Positions 7,637-13,057 of a stretch of 13,446 nucleotides of DNA are shown piece by piece (within the stretch, counting starts at the first letter, position 1; each line of letters starts with the position of its first letter). The position numbers and the translations under genes were made by a program. The notes beneath the pieces are model-generated. The model had not been told where the DNA came from, did no database searches, and saw nothing but the letters and a program-made list of their open reading frames with translations. The stretch is from contig DGHF01000098.1 of the NCBI GenBank assembly GCA_002392545.1, positions 1 through 13,446 of the forward strand, written 5' to 3'. The stretch comes from Ruminococcus sp. UBA3855. GTDB lineage: Bacteria; Bacillota; Clostridia; Oscillospirales; Ruminococcaceae.

Positions 7637-8368
7637 TCATCCTTTCATACCATTATAAGAAACTTCGACCGCCTGCCAGCTCATATTACAGCCAAGGCGA
7701 TACAATTCAACACCATCAGCGAATTTATCAATCAAAGCAAGCGTTTTCTGCATTTTCTCCGGATTCTGCGAACGGTAAACCTGCTGTAACAGCATTGCAT
7801 AAGCCTGAGATTTGGAAATCTTTTCAATATGGTTTTCTTCTGCCCTCGTGAGAATGCAGAGGGCTTTCAGCGGAACACAAATATTTCTCCCCAGACGGTG
7901 TTTTCCGTTCCATGGCGTTCCATATACCATAATACCATTTTCGGAAATATTTATCAGGGGCTTGTCATCATTGACCATCACGGCACGTTCCCCTAAATAC
8001 TCTCTCCATAATCTGGTGTGAGTTGATTTTCCTGTTCCGGATTTCGCCGTGAAAAGAAATGCCTGATTTTCCACAGCAACCACAGACCCATGAAATACAA
8101 ACGTGTCATAATCAATCATTTTTTCTGCAATCTTCCTGTAAACAGCTGTAATTTCGAGCGTTTCCTCTGAAAAATCTGGAATGGGTAAATTTTCAAAGAC
8201 GTGTTCCTGATTGGATTTTTCACGCTCAAAAATAATGTCATCTTCACTGATAACAATAGAAAAATCCGGAATTCCTGTCGTTTCGTAGCCTTTGCAGTAT
8301 TCCTGAACTTTTGCATAAAGCGAACAAATTTCAATATTTTTGTCTGCAATGCAGTATAATCCTGTCAT
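7637..8368 (-). CDS. HPr-kinase-like P-loop kinase (lasso-peptide-kinase / HprK-related type)
   Basis: The 243-residue protein belongs to the HPr-kinase/PEP-carboxykinase fold group. A variable N-terminal half (1-~85) precedes the kinase core: FHGSVVAV (92-99, with the conserved His), Walker A AKSGTGKST (108-116), NDDKP (133-137) and GTPWNGKHRLG (150-160), a motif typical of the peptide-kinase branch. It lacks the N-terminal domain of true HprK, and no HPr or carbon-catabolite gene is nearby, so a role in sugar control is unlikely. Related kinases phosphorylate the C-terminal Ser of lasso peptides such as paeninodin. This is the first gene of the cassette. ATG 8368 follows AAGGTGA and lies about 50 nt from the predicted transcription start. 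Peptide phosphorylation is inferred from family and context. Confidence 0.87.
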   Translation of the reverse strand: MTGLYCIADKNIEICSLYAKVQEYCKGYETTGIPDFSIVISEDDIIFEREKSNQEHVFENLPIPDFSEETLEITAVYRKIAEKMIDYDTFVFHGSVVAVENQAFLFTAKSGTGKSTHTRLWREYLGERAVMVNDDKPLINISENGIMVYGTPWNGKHRLGRNICVPLKALCILTRAEENHIEKISKSQAYAMLLQQVYRSQNPEKMQKTLALIDKFADGVELYRLGCNMSWQAVEVSYNGMKG

Positions 8369-8400
8369 AAACTATTCACCTTCTTATCTCTGAAAATAGA

Positions 8401-8414
8401 GGGTAGTAATACCC
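8401..8414. promoter_or_regulatory. Palindromic operator candidate just after the cassette transcription start
   Basis: GGGTA-GTAA-TACCC is a perfect 5-bp inverted repeat with a 4-nt centre. It falls at about +3 to +16 of the minus-strand transcript predicted from the promoter at 8424-8452, where a repressor would block initiation or early elongation. A weak RNA hairpin is the alternative. No regulator gene is next to it. Confidence 0.45.
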
Positions 8415-8423
8415 ATACTGTTT

Positions 8424-8452
8424 ATTATAACATATTTGCAGTACAAAATCAA
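8424..8452 (-). promoter_or_regulatory. Sigma-A promoter of the kinase-PqqD-peptidase-exporter cassette
   Basis: Read on the minus strand, TTGATT (8452-8447) and TATAAT (8429-8424) are separated by 17 nt. TGT directly before the -10 gives an extended -10 element. The predicted start is near 8417, about 50 nt before the kinase ATG. It is the only good promoter I see for the five coupled genes. Confidence 0.75.
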
Positions 8453-8506
8453 TCAAAATTAGCCTGTGAAATTTGATAAACTTTTTCATGAATGGCAATC
8501 AAAATT
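8450..8506. repeat. 11-bp direct repeat CAATCAAAATT in the divergent intergenic region
   Basis: CAATCAAAATT occurs at 8450-8460 and again at 8496-8506, 46 bp apart. The first copy overlaps the -35 element of the cassette promoter, so a DNA-binding protein using both copies could affect it. In such AT-rich DNA chance repetition is possible. Confidence 0.35.
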
Positions 8507-8532
8507 TTGTGCACAAATGCAACGACAAAATT
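8503..8532. promoter_or_regulatory. Nested palindromes between divergent operons
   Basis: AATTTTGT (8503-8510) and ACAAAATT (8525-8532) form a perfect 8-bp inverted repeat with a 14-nt spacer. Overlapping its left arm is a perfect 12-bp palindrome, TTTGTGCACAAA (8506-8517). Both lie between the two divergent transcription units and could be a shared operator. Confidence 0.4.
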
Positions 8533-8575
8533 CAGATATTGTCTATATTCTGGAAATAGTGTATTCATAAGTTAA

Positions 8576-8584
8576 TGTTAGAAT
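8576..8584 (+). promoter_or_regulatory. Possible extended -10 promoter of the PARG-like gene
   Basis: TGT-TAGAAT is an extended -10 element 38 nt before ATG 8623, with no good -35 element at 16-18 nt upstream. It would give a ~30-nt leader containing the strong ribosome site. It is the best plus-strand candidate in the region, but weak. Confidence 0.35.
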
Positions 8585-8622
8585 GAAAATAATCACTATT
8601 GGAATACAGGAGGCGGAAAAAT

Positions 8623-9450
8623 ATGGCATCATGGAGGAATCTGGTATCAATTGCCAGAGAAACTATTGAAATTACAGCCGAAAAACGCTACCAAATCGGC
8701 GAAGAGGTTTATTCATTTCCCGAAATGGATTATGAAAAAGTGATTGTATGCAGTCCGGAAGACGGTCAGAAATTATTAAGTGAAGACGATTCCGCTTTTC
8801 GTCCGTCAGACCCTTGCAGGATAATCATTGAAAACTGTGACAGTTTCGAATCTGCCAGAAAACTGGAAAATTCGTTAGTCATGAATTTTGCGAACGCTCA
8901 TGTTGCAGGTGGCGGATTTTTAGGGGGCGCAGTCGCACAAGAAGAAGCATTATGCCGTTGCAGTACGCTGTATGCTTCGATTTCGTCAGAACCCGCAAAA
9001 GAGATGTACCATTATAACAATACTCATGCAAGTGCCGTAGAATCGGATTATATGCTGTTGTCGCCGGAAGTATGCGTATTTCGTACAGCAGACTGCCAAT
9101 TGACGGCGGATACATTCACAACAGCCGTTATCACCATTCCAGCCCCGAACAGGAGGGGAGCAGGATTTTTCGCATCCAAAAAGCAGATAGAGGAAACATT
9201 TTTACGCAGAATCAGAATCATGCTGCGGTTATCGGCGAAATATGGCTATCAATCGTTAGTTCTGGGAGCGTGGGGATGTGGTGCATTTGGCAACAATCCC
9301 GAAGACGTAGCGGAATATTTCAGAAAAGTGCTGATTGATGAAGGCTATGGGCGGTATTTTGAAACTGTCTGCTTTGCAGTTTTAGGCAATCCGCAGGGGA
9401 AAAATTATCAGGCATTTGAAAAGATGGTGCAGTCAATCGAAAGGAAATAA
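8623..9450 (+). CDS. TIGR02452 / microbial-type PARG domain protein (poly(ADP-ribose) glycohydrolase-like)
   Basis: With the start at ATG 8623 (AGGAGG at 8608-8613) the protein has 275 residues, normal for this family. A short N-terminal helical region (ASWRNLVSIARETIE) leads into a macro-type fold. Its PARG signature is visible: HVAGGGFLGGAVAQEEAL, with GGG at 96-98 and the catalytic Glu pair in QEE at 106-108. Later macro-fold motifs include VITIPAPNR and LVLGAWGCGAFGNNP. Family members release ADP-ribose from modified macromolecules. No ADP-ribosyltransferase or NAD-consuming partner is in the window, so its substrate is open. It is divergent from the peptide cassette and precedes the ABM-fold gene by 4 nt. 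An upstream TTG at 8599 lies before the ribosome site and is rejected as start. Confidence 0.88.
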   Translation: MASWRNLVSIARETIEITAEKRYQIGEEVYSFPEMDYEKVIVCSPEDGQKLLSEDDSAFRPSDPCRIIIENCDSFESARKLENSLVMNFANAHVAGGGFLGGAVAQEEALCRCSTLYASISSEPAKEMYHYNNTHASAVESDYMLLSPEVCVFRTADCQLTADTFTTAVITIPAPNRRGAGFFASKKQIEETFLRRIRIMLRLSAKYGYQSLVLGAWGCGAFGNNPEDVAEYFRKVLIDEGYGRYFETVCFAVLGNPQGKNYQAFEKMVQSIERK

Positions 9451-9454
9451 TCAC

Positions 9455-9784
9455 ATGATTGTAATGAATTTGCGCTATACAGGAATCAACGGAAATGCAA
9501 GAAAATTCGCAGAAGAAATGGTGAAAAACGGTACTGTTTCTGCTATCAGAAATGAGCAGGGAAATTTGAGATATGAATATTATATTCCGCTTGATGACCC
9601 CGAAACAGTGCTGTTAATTGATGCATGGGAAAATCAGGAAGCAATTGATATACATCATGTCTCTCCTATGATGAATGTCATTGCAAAACTCCGTGAAAAA
9701 TATCATCTCCACATGACCGCAGAAAGATATATTTCTGATGAAGCCGGAATTCCTGAAACAGATAAAAAATTTATCAAAGAATAA
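9455..9784 (+). CDS. ABM-fold (antibiotic biosynthesis monooxygenase / YgiN-like) protein
   Basis: The 109-residue protein shows the ferredoxin-like ABM dimer pattern. A first strand MIVMNLRYTG is followed by a helix (NARKFAEEMVKNGTVSAIRN), strands around NLRYEYYIPLDDPETVLLIDAWEN, and helix QEAIDIHHVSPMMNVIAKL with its conserved HH. Proteins of this fold oxidise quinols or aromatic compounds without a cofactor, and some degrade haem. ATG 9455 lies 4 nt after the PARG-like stop, and AAGGAA before it is the likely ribosome site, so the two genes form one unit ending at the 9788 terminator. A longer frame from 9416 would overlap the previous gene and has no ribosome site. The substrate is not predictable. 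A link to ADP-ribose metabolism is only positional. Confidence 0.83.
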   Translation: MIVMNLRYTGINGNARKFAEEMVKNGTVSAIRNEQGNLRYEYYIPLDDPETVLLIDAWENQEAIDIHHVSPMMNVIAKLREKYHLHMTAERYISDEAGIPETDKKFIKE

Positions 9785-9787
9785 TAA

Positions 9788-9820
9788 AAAACGGAAGTCC
9801 AATTTGGGCTTCCGTTTTGT
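9788..9820. terminator. Bidirectional intrinsic terminator
   Basis: AAAACGGAAGTCC and GGGCTTCCGTTTT form a 13-bp stem (one G-T pair) with a 5-nt loop. T-rich tracts follow on both strands. It lies 3 nt past the ABM gene and 1 nt past the minus-strand 55-aa gene, so it closes both units. Confidence 0.9.
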
Positions 9821-9821
9821 G

Positions 9822-9989
9822 TTATTCATTGAACAGAGAATGCTTGTGTTTCGGGTGACGGCGGTAGGCTTTTGGGTTGGGTTCTTTTCGGGTGACGGGG
9901 TTCAAATCTCCCCAAGTATTGCGTTTTTTGAGGTCAATTTCACGTTTCGCCTTTTTGCTTGCTTTTTCGTAGGGAACAAACTTTTGCAT
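9822..9989 (-). CDS. Small basic conserved-type protein (55 aa), unknown function
   Basis: ATG 9989 has a very strong ribosome site, GGAGGA at 10001-9996, and lies 12 nt after the RNase Z stop. It is therefore the last gene of the rtcB-rnz operon. The 55-residue product is highly basic and helical at the start (FVPYEKASKKAKREIDLKKR), then has an NTWGDLNPVTRKEP segment and a His/Lys/Arg-rich end. From memory, similar small proteins with a W-G-x-x-x-P-V-T-R segment are seen in clostridial genomes, without a known function; I cannot verify this here. The charge suggests RNA or DNA binding, fitting an operon of RNA enzymes, but this is inference. The ribosome site, operon position and the terminator just after its stop support it as a real gene. 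Confidence 0.75.
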   Translation of the reverse strand: MQKFVPYEKASKKAKREIDLKKRNTWGDLNPVTRKEPNPKAYRRHPKHKHSLFNE

Positions 9990-10001
9990 GAAAATTCCTC
10001 C

Positions 10002-10919
10002 TTATTTTAAAGTAATCTCCTGACCGTCTTTGGAAATGATAACCGTTTCATAAATCTGTTGCAGTTCTTCTGCATAAATTTCAGGTTCTTTTTCAGCGGG
10101 GCTGTAATGTGTCAGCCATAATCTTTTGACATTTGCTTTTTTGGCGAGGGTGCAGGCATCCTGCATGAGCATATGGCATTTTTGGTTCATACTTTCCTTT
10201 TTGTCGAAAGTTCCCCACATTCCTTCACAGATGAACAAATCAGAATCTTTTGCAAAATCGACAATTTCGGAGATGGGGAGTGTATCTGTGGTATAAGTAA
10301 TTTTAATCGGCGGACGGGGTTCACCTGTGACCTGAACAGAATCAATTTTTCTGCCGTCGGGGAGTGTGACTGTTTCACCAGAGTGCAATTGTTTCCAGTA
10401 CTGCACCGGAATGTCAAGAGCTTTCGCCTGCTGTGGCTGAAATTCGGGCTTTTTGGCGAATGTCAGACGATACCCTAAACAAGGAACACGGTGCTTCAAA
10501 GGCAATGTGTCAATCTGTAACAGAGGGTCAATTTTATTGATTTTGATAGTAGTTGACTGATTTTCAGGAAGCCGGTGCAGATGCACATCAAACGGCAACC
10601 CTCCGGTCACAGCTAATAAATGCTGAATCGTGTCAACGGCACTGTCTCCGCAGAAAATCGGAAGAGCGTCAGAACGTCCGGTATTTCCCAATGAAAGCAG
10701 TAATCCGGCAAGACCTGCCACATGGTCAGCGTGGGAATGCGTAATGAAAATAGCCCTGATTTTGCTGAGTTTCAAGCCGTGTTGGGCAAATGCAACCTGT
10801 GTGCCTTCTCCGCAGTCAATCAAGATTGCATTTCCGTTTTGTTCCACATAAAGGCTTGTTAAAAATCTGTCTTTGAGGGGCAACATCCCCCCAGTACCTA
10901 ATAATGTAATATTTGGCAT
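10002..10919 (-). CDS. rnz: Ribonuclease Z (tRNA 3'-processing metallo-beta-lactamase-fold nuclease)
   Basis: The 305-residue protein has the length and motifs of short-form RNase Z. GTGGMLPLKDR is near the N-terminus (8-18), followed by the zinc motif HSHADH (61-66), His143 in LKHRVP, Asp212 in TTDT and His271 in LTHYS. All two-zinc ligands expected for the family are therefore present. The region ~155-200 between zinc ligands is where the tRNA-binding arm of the family sits. RNase Z removes the 3' trailer of tRNA precursors lacking encoded CCA. ATG 10919 follows AAAGGAG at 10933-10927, which overlaps the stop of the phosphoesterase gene, so the two are cotranslated. It sits in an operon with RtcB, which also acts on tRNA-type RNA ends. 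Another MBL-fold hydrolase is the only alternative, and less likely. Confidence 0.92.
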   Translation of the reverse strand: MPNITLLGTGGMLPLKDRFLTSLYVEQNGNAILIDCGEGTQVAFAQHGLKLSKIRAIFITHSHADHVAGLAGLLLSLGNTGRSDALPIFCGDSAVDTIQHLLAVTGGLPFDVHLHRLPENQSTTIKINKIDPLLQIDTLPLKHRVPCLGYRLTFAKKPEFQPQQAKALDIPVQYWKQLHSGETVTLPDGRKIDSVQVTGEPRPPIKITYTTDTLPISEIVDFAKDSDLFICEGMWGTFDKKESMNQKCHMLMQDACTLAKKANVKRLWLTHYSPAEKEPEIYAEELQQIYETVIISKDGQEITLK

Positions 10920-10931
10920 GATAATACTCCT

Positions 10932-11474
10932 TTAAGAATTTGTGATAATTTGCTGTAATGTGCGAGGGGTGTAATTGATATAAGGCAACATACAGCCGAC
11001 ATTGTACGCAAGAAAGGGAATATTCTTTTCCCTGCATAAATTTTCATATTGCCGGAATAGTTCATAATCCTGTGTATTGTGTACATGACCGTATAAATGC
11101 ACAGTATGGCGGTATTGATTGTACCAATGGGCAATGGGAAAATGACACATGACAACTTGTGTATTTTGTGCCTTATCCTGAATAATGGCATAATCTTTGA
11201 CCCATACAAAGAAACTTTCCAGATGTGAACTCATCTTGTCATGATTGCCCTTGATGAGATACTTTTTCCCGACAAGCTGAGAAATAATTTCAATTCCGAT
11301 TTGTTCTTTCCAAGCAAAATCGCCCAAAATATAAACATCATCTTCCGGAGTTACAACAGAATTCCAATTTTTGATAATAGTCTGATGCATTTCCTCCAGA
11401 TTTTCGAAAGGTCTGGGGTCATATTTGATAACATTCGCATGACCAAGGTGTAAATCTGAAATGTAGTAATTCAT
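10932..11474 (-). CDS. Calcineurin-like metallophosphoesterase
   Basis: Starting at ATG 11474 (GAGGA at 11488-11484) the product has 180 residues and begins directly with the metal motif, as usual. It has DLHLGH (D7, H9), GDFAW (D52), GNHD (76-79), His111 and GHVH (129-132). That is the complete dinuclear metal site of the MPE superfamily. An in-frame start at 11540 would add 22 non-homologous-looking residues and overlap rtcB, so it is rejected. Small stand-alone enzymes of this class hydrolyse phosphomono- or diesters. Placement between rtcB and rnz suggests an RNA-end substrate, such as a 2',3'-cyclic phosphate or a related phosphate, but this is inference. A housekeeping phosphatase of unknown substrate is equally possible. 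The gap to rtcB is 41 nt. Confidence 0.9.
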   Translation of the reverse strand: MNYYISDLHLGHANVIKYDPRPFENLEEMHQTIIKNWNSVVTPEDDVYILGDFAWKEQIGIEIISQLVGKKYLIKGNHDKMSSHLESFFVWVKDYAIIQDKAQNTQVVMCHFPIAHWYNQYRHTVHLYGHVHNTQDYELFRQYENLCREKNIPFLAYNVGCMLPYINYTPRTLQQIITNS

Positions 11475-11515
11475 ATTTATTTTTCCTCTCATAATGGGGG
11501 TTACAACGCATAAAC

Positions 11516-12751
11516 TTATATTGATTTTTTCTTCATCCAAGGGGCATCTTCTGAACCAGCCTTGAAATTATAAATGGGCTTGATGACCTTGAGGACTTCC
11601 GCAGTATCGACAATATTTTCCATGATAGATTCCATCGGCTTGTAAGCCATGGGGCATTCGTCGAGGGTATCCATACTAACAGATGTCGTATAAATTCCCT
11701 GCATTTCCTTGCGATATTCTGCAATGGAACAAGATTCTTTTGCTTGTGAACGAGACATTAACCGCCCTGCACCGTGAGGAGCTGAACAATTCCAGTCTGG
11801 ATTTCCTTTTCCACGGCAAATTAAACTACCATCACGCATATTGATAGGAATTAAGAGAATTTCTCCCTCTTGTGCGGAAACTGCGCCCTTTCTGAGAATC
11901 ATGTGTTCCATATCAATATAATTGTGTGTCGTGGTGAACTGGTCGACAACGTGCCAATGCATCCCCTTGACAATGACATCTGTCATGGCTTGACGATTCA
12001 AGACGGCAAACTGCTGAACAATTGCCATGTCATGCAGATACTGCTCAAACAATTCACCCTCACAATAGGCGAGATGTTTGGGAACGCTGGTTGACTTTGT
12101 ATTTTTGATTTTCTTAATTTCAGATTCGATTTGTTTTTGTTTGCCCTCTGCCTTCATCTGTGCAATGAGGGCATCAATGCTCTGAGAGTCAGAATGATTG
12201 AGACGGCGGTAAGCTTCATCCTGATACCATCGAGCCACCTCTACACCCAAATGACGTGAGCCGGAATGAATGACAAGATAAATTTTGCCGTCTTCGTCCT
12301 TGTCAACTTCAATGAAATGATTGCCACCGCCCAATGAACCAATACTCAATAAATCCTTATCTGCATGAACATGATGATAACAATACAATTTCGTCAAATC
12401 AATTTCGTTTGCATAGCGGTGAATTTTGCCACGCACAGCGAAACCGGACGGAACTTCCGCACGGATGAGCTTATCTAATTTCTGCGGTTCAATGTGGGAT
12501 TCTTTGATAATGGTCGTTTCCATACCACAGCCAATATCAACCCCGACGAGGTTCGGGACAATCTTGTCTGTGATAGTCATAGTTGTACCGATAGTGCAAC
12601 CAGCCCCAGCATGAACATCAGGCATGATGCGGATTTGTGAACCCTTTGCAAGGGGCTGACAGCATAATTCTGTGATTTGTGCAATTGAGGTATTATCTGC
12701 AATGTCGGTGAAAATTTTTGCACTGGCGTATGCACCTTGAATTTCAAACAT
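11516..12751 (-). CDS. rtcB: RtcB-family RNA ligase (3'-phosphate / 5'-hydroxyl joining)
   Basis: This 411-residue protein matches the bacterial RtcB length. Visible motifs are MPDVHAGAGCTIG (~43-55), VDIGCGM (71-77, metal ligands Asp72 and Cys75), GGGNHFIEV (141-149), HSGSRHLG (162-169), HNYIDMEH (276-283) and SAPHGAGRLMSR (323-334). His326 is the expected site of GMP attachment. RtcB joins RNA 3'-phosphates or 2',3'-cyclic phosphates to 5'-OH ends and repairs cut tRNA and rRNA. ATG 12751 has GGAGGA at 12762-12757. A frame reaching 12802 runs into the terminator hairpin and is rejected. No RtcA cyclase or RtcR regulator gene is present. Only 32 nt separate the ATG from the upstream terminator, so transcription probably arrives by read-through. 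Confidence 0.95.
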   Translation of the reverse strand: MFEIQGAYASAKIFTDIADNTSIAQITELCCQPLAKGSQIRIMPDVHAGAGCTIGTTMTITDKIVPNLVGVDIGCGMETTIIKESHIEPQKLDKLIRAEVPSGFAVRGKIHRYANEIDLTKLYCYHHVHADKDLLSIGSLGGGNHFIEVDKDEDGKIYLVIHSGSRHLGVEVARWYQDEAYRRLNHSDSQSIDALIAQMKAEGKQKQIESEIKKIKNTKSTSVPKHLAYCEGELFEQYLHDMAIVQQFAVLNRQAMTDVIVKGMHWHVVDQFTTTHNYIDMEHMILRKGAVSAQEGEILLIPINMRDGSLICRGKGNPDWNCSAPHGAGRLMSRSQAKESCSIAEYRKEMQGIYTTSVSMDTLDECPMAYKPMESIMENIVDTAEVLKVIKPIYNFKAGSEDAPWMKKKSI

Positions 12752-12783
12752 GGTTTTCCTCCGTTTCTGCCGTATCCGGACAC

Positions 12784-12815
12784 AAAAAAAGAGTGCTTCC
12801 ATAACAGAAGCACTC
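12784..12815 (-). terminator. Intrinsic terminator / possible attenuator before rtcB
   Basis: On the minus strand, GAGTGCTTC (12815-12807) and GAAGCACTC (12799-12791) form a perfect 9-bp stem with a 7-nt loop, followed by seven T (12790-12784). It lies after the 34-codon ORF and just before rtcB, so it may end a short transcript or act as an attenuator. Confidence 0.85.
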
Positions 12816-12843
12816 CGGAACTATACAAGGGGATACAAACAAC

Positions 12844-12948
12844 TTAACCCCTTAAATTCTCCTCAATGTCCGAAAGAACGGCGGTTTGCTTCATAATAAT
12901 ATGTAATTTCTGAATGATGTGTTTTTTAAGATTCTGATAATTAGTCAT
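12844..12948 (-). CDS. Short leader-type ORF (34 aa) upstream of rtcB
   Basis: ATG 12948 follows AAAGGAG (12963-12957) with 8-nt spacing, and the frame ends at TAA 12846-12844. It is the first ORF after the consensus promoter at 13008-13036 and ends about 30 nt before the terminator hairpin. The predicted peptide is basic and Ile/His-rich in its first half (QNLKKHIIQKLHIIMKQ), amphipathic, and acidic near the end (DIEEN). I do not recognise it. It could be a small protein in its own right, or a leader peptide whose translation controls the following terminator. There is no run of one amino acid as in classical biosynthetic attenuators. A good ribosome site and good promoter support expression, while its short length is the main doubt. 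Confidence 0.6.
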   Translation of the reverse strand: MTNYQNLKKHIIQKLHIIMKQTAVLSDIEENLRG

Positions 12949-12971
12949 ACCGCTCACTCCTTTCTGTAAAT

Positions 12972-13006
12972 TTTTCATTCCGTTCGTGAGAACCACGGAA
13001 TGAAAA
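12972..13006. promoter_or_regulatory. 12-bp inverted repeat overlapping the start of the rtcB leader transcript
   Basis: TTTTCATTCCGT (12972-12983) and ACGGAATGAAAA (12995-13006) are perfect inverted copies with an 11-nt spacer, giving half-site centres about two helical turns apart. One arm begins one base past the -10 element and covers the predicted start near 13001. Part of the repeat is therefore not transcribed, which favours a protein operator over an RNA hairpin. Confidence 0.7.
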
Positions 13007-13007
13007 C

Positions 13008-13036
13008 ATTATAGCATACTCAATTTGATTTGTCAA
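13008..13036 (-). promoter_or_regulatory. Consensus sigma-A promoter of the rtcB leader/operon
   Basis: On the minus strand TTGACA (13036-13031) and TATAAT (13013-13008) are both exact consensus, with a 17-nt spacer. TGC before the -10 gives an extended element. The predicted start is near 13001. Such a strong promoter usually needs restraint, consistent with the overlapping inverted repeat and the downstream terminator. Confidence 0.85.
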
Positions 13037-13057
13037 GTACTTTTTGGAAAAAAATTA

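Noticed and set aside
7637..8368. True HPr kinase/phosphorylase (hprK)
   Set aside because: It lacks the usual HprK N-terminal domain, has the GTPWNGKHRLG motif of the peptide-kinase branch, and no phosphotransferase-system genes are nearby.
8488..8559. 23-codon plus-strand ORF as precursor peptide
   Set aside because: It has no ribosome site and overlaps the minus-strand candidate and the palindromic region. No leader/core pattern is seen.
8449..8568. 39-codon minus-strand ORF (starts MNTLFPEYRQYLNF) as candidate precursor peptide for the cassette
   Set aside because: There is no ribosome site before its ATG, and its end overlaps the -35 of the cassette promoter. In AT-rich intergenic DNA an open frame of this size is expected by chance. 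It is worth a homology check but not supported as a gene.
11475..11540. Upstream-extended start of the metallophosphoesterase gene
   Set aside because: It would overlap rtcB and add residues before the metal motif that normally begins these proteins. ATG 11474 has its own ribosome site.
12784..12815. CIRCE-type heat-shock operator (GAGTGC/GCACTC words)
   Set aside because: CIRCE has GCACTC first and GAGTGC second around a 9-bp spacer. Here the order is the reverse, and a T-tract follows, as in a terminator.
12827..12853. AAGGGG/CCCCTT inverted repeat as an antiterminator
   Set aside because: The stem is only 6 bp with a 15-nt loop and does not overlap the terminator stem, so it cannot compete with it.
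12752..13007. T-box or other riboswitch upstream of rtcB
   Set aside because: No T-box sequence (AGGGTGGNACCGCG-like) or known riboswitch core is visible. Only a short ORF, a 12-bp repeat and a terminator are present.
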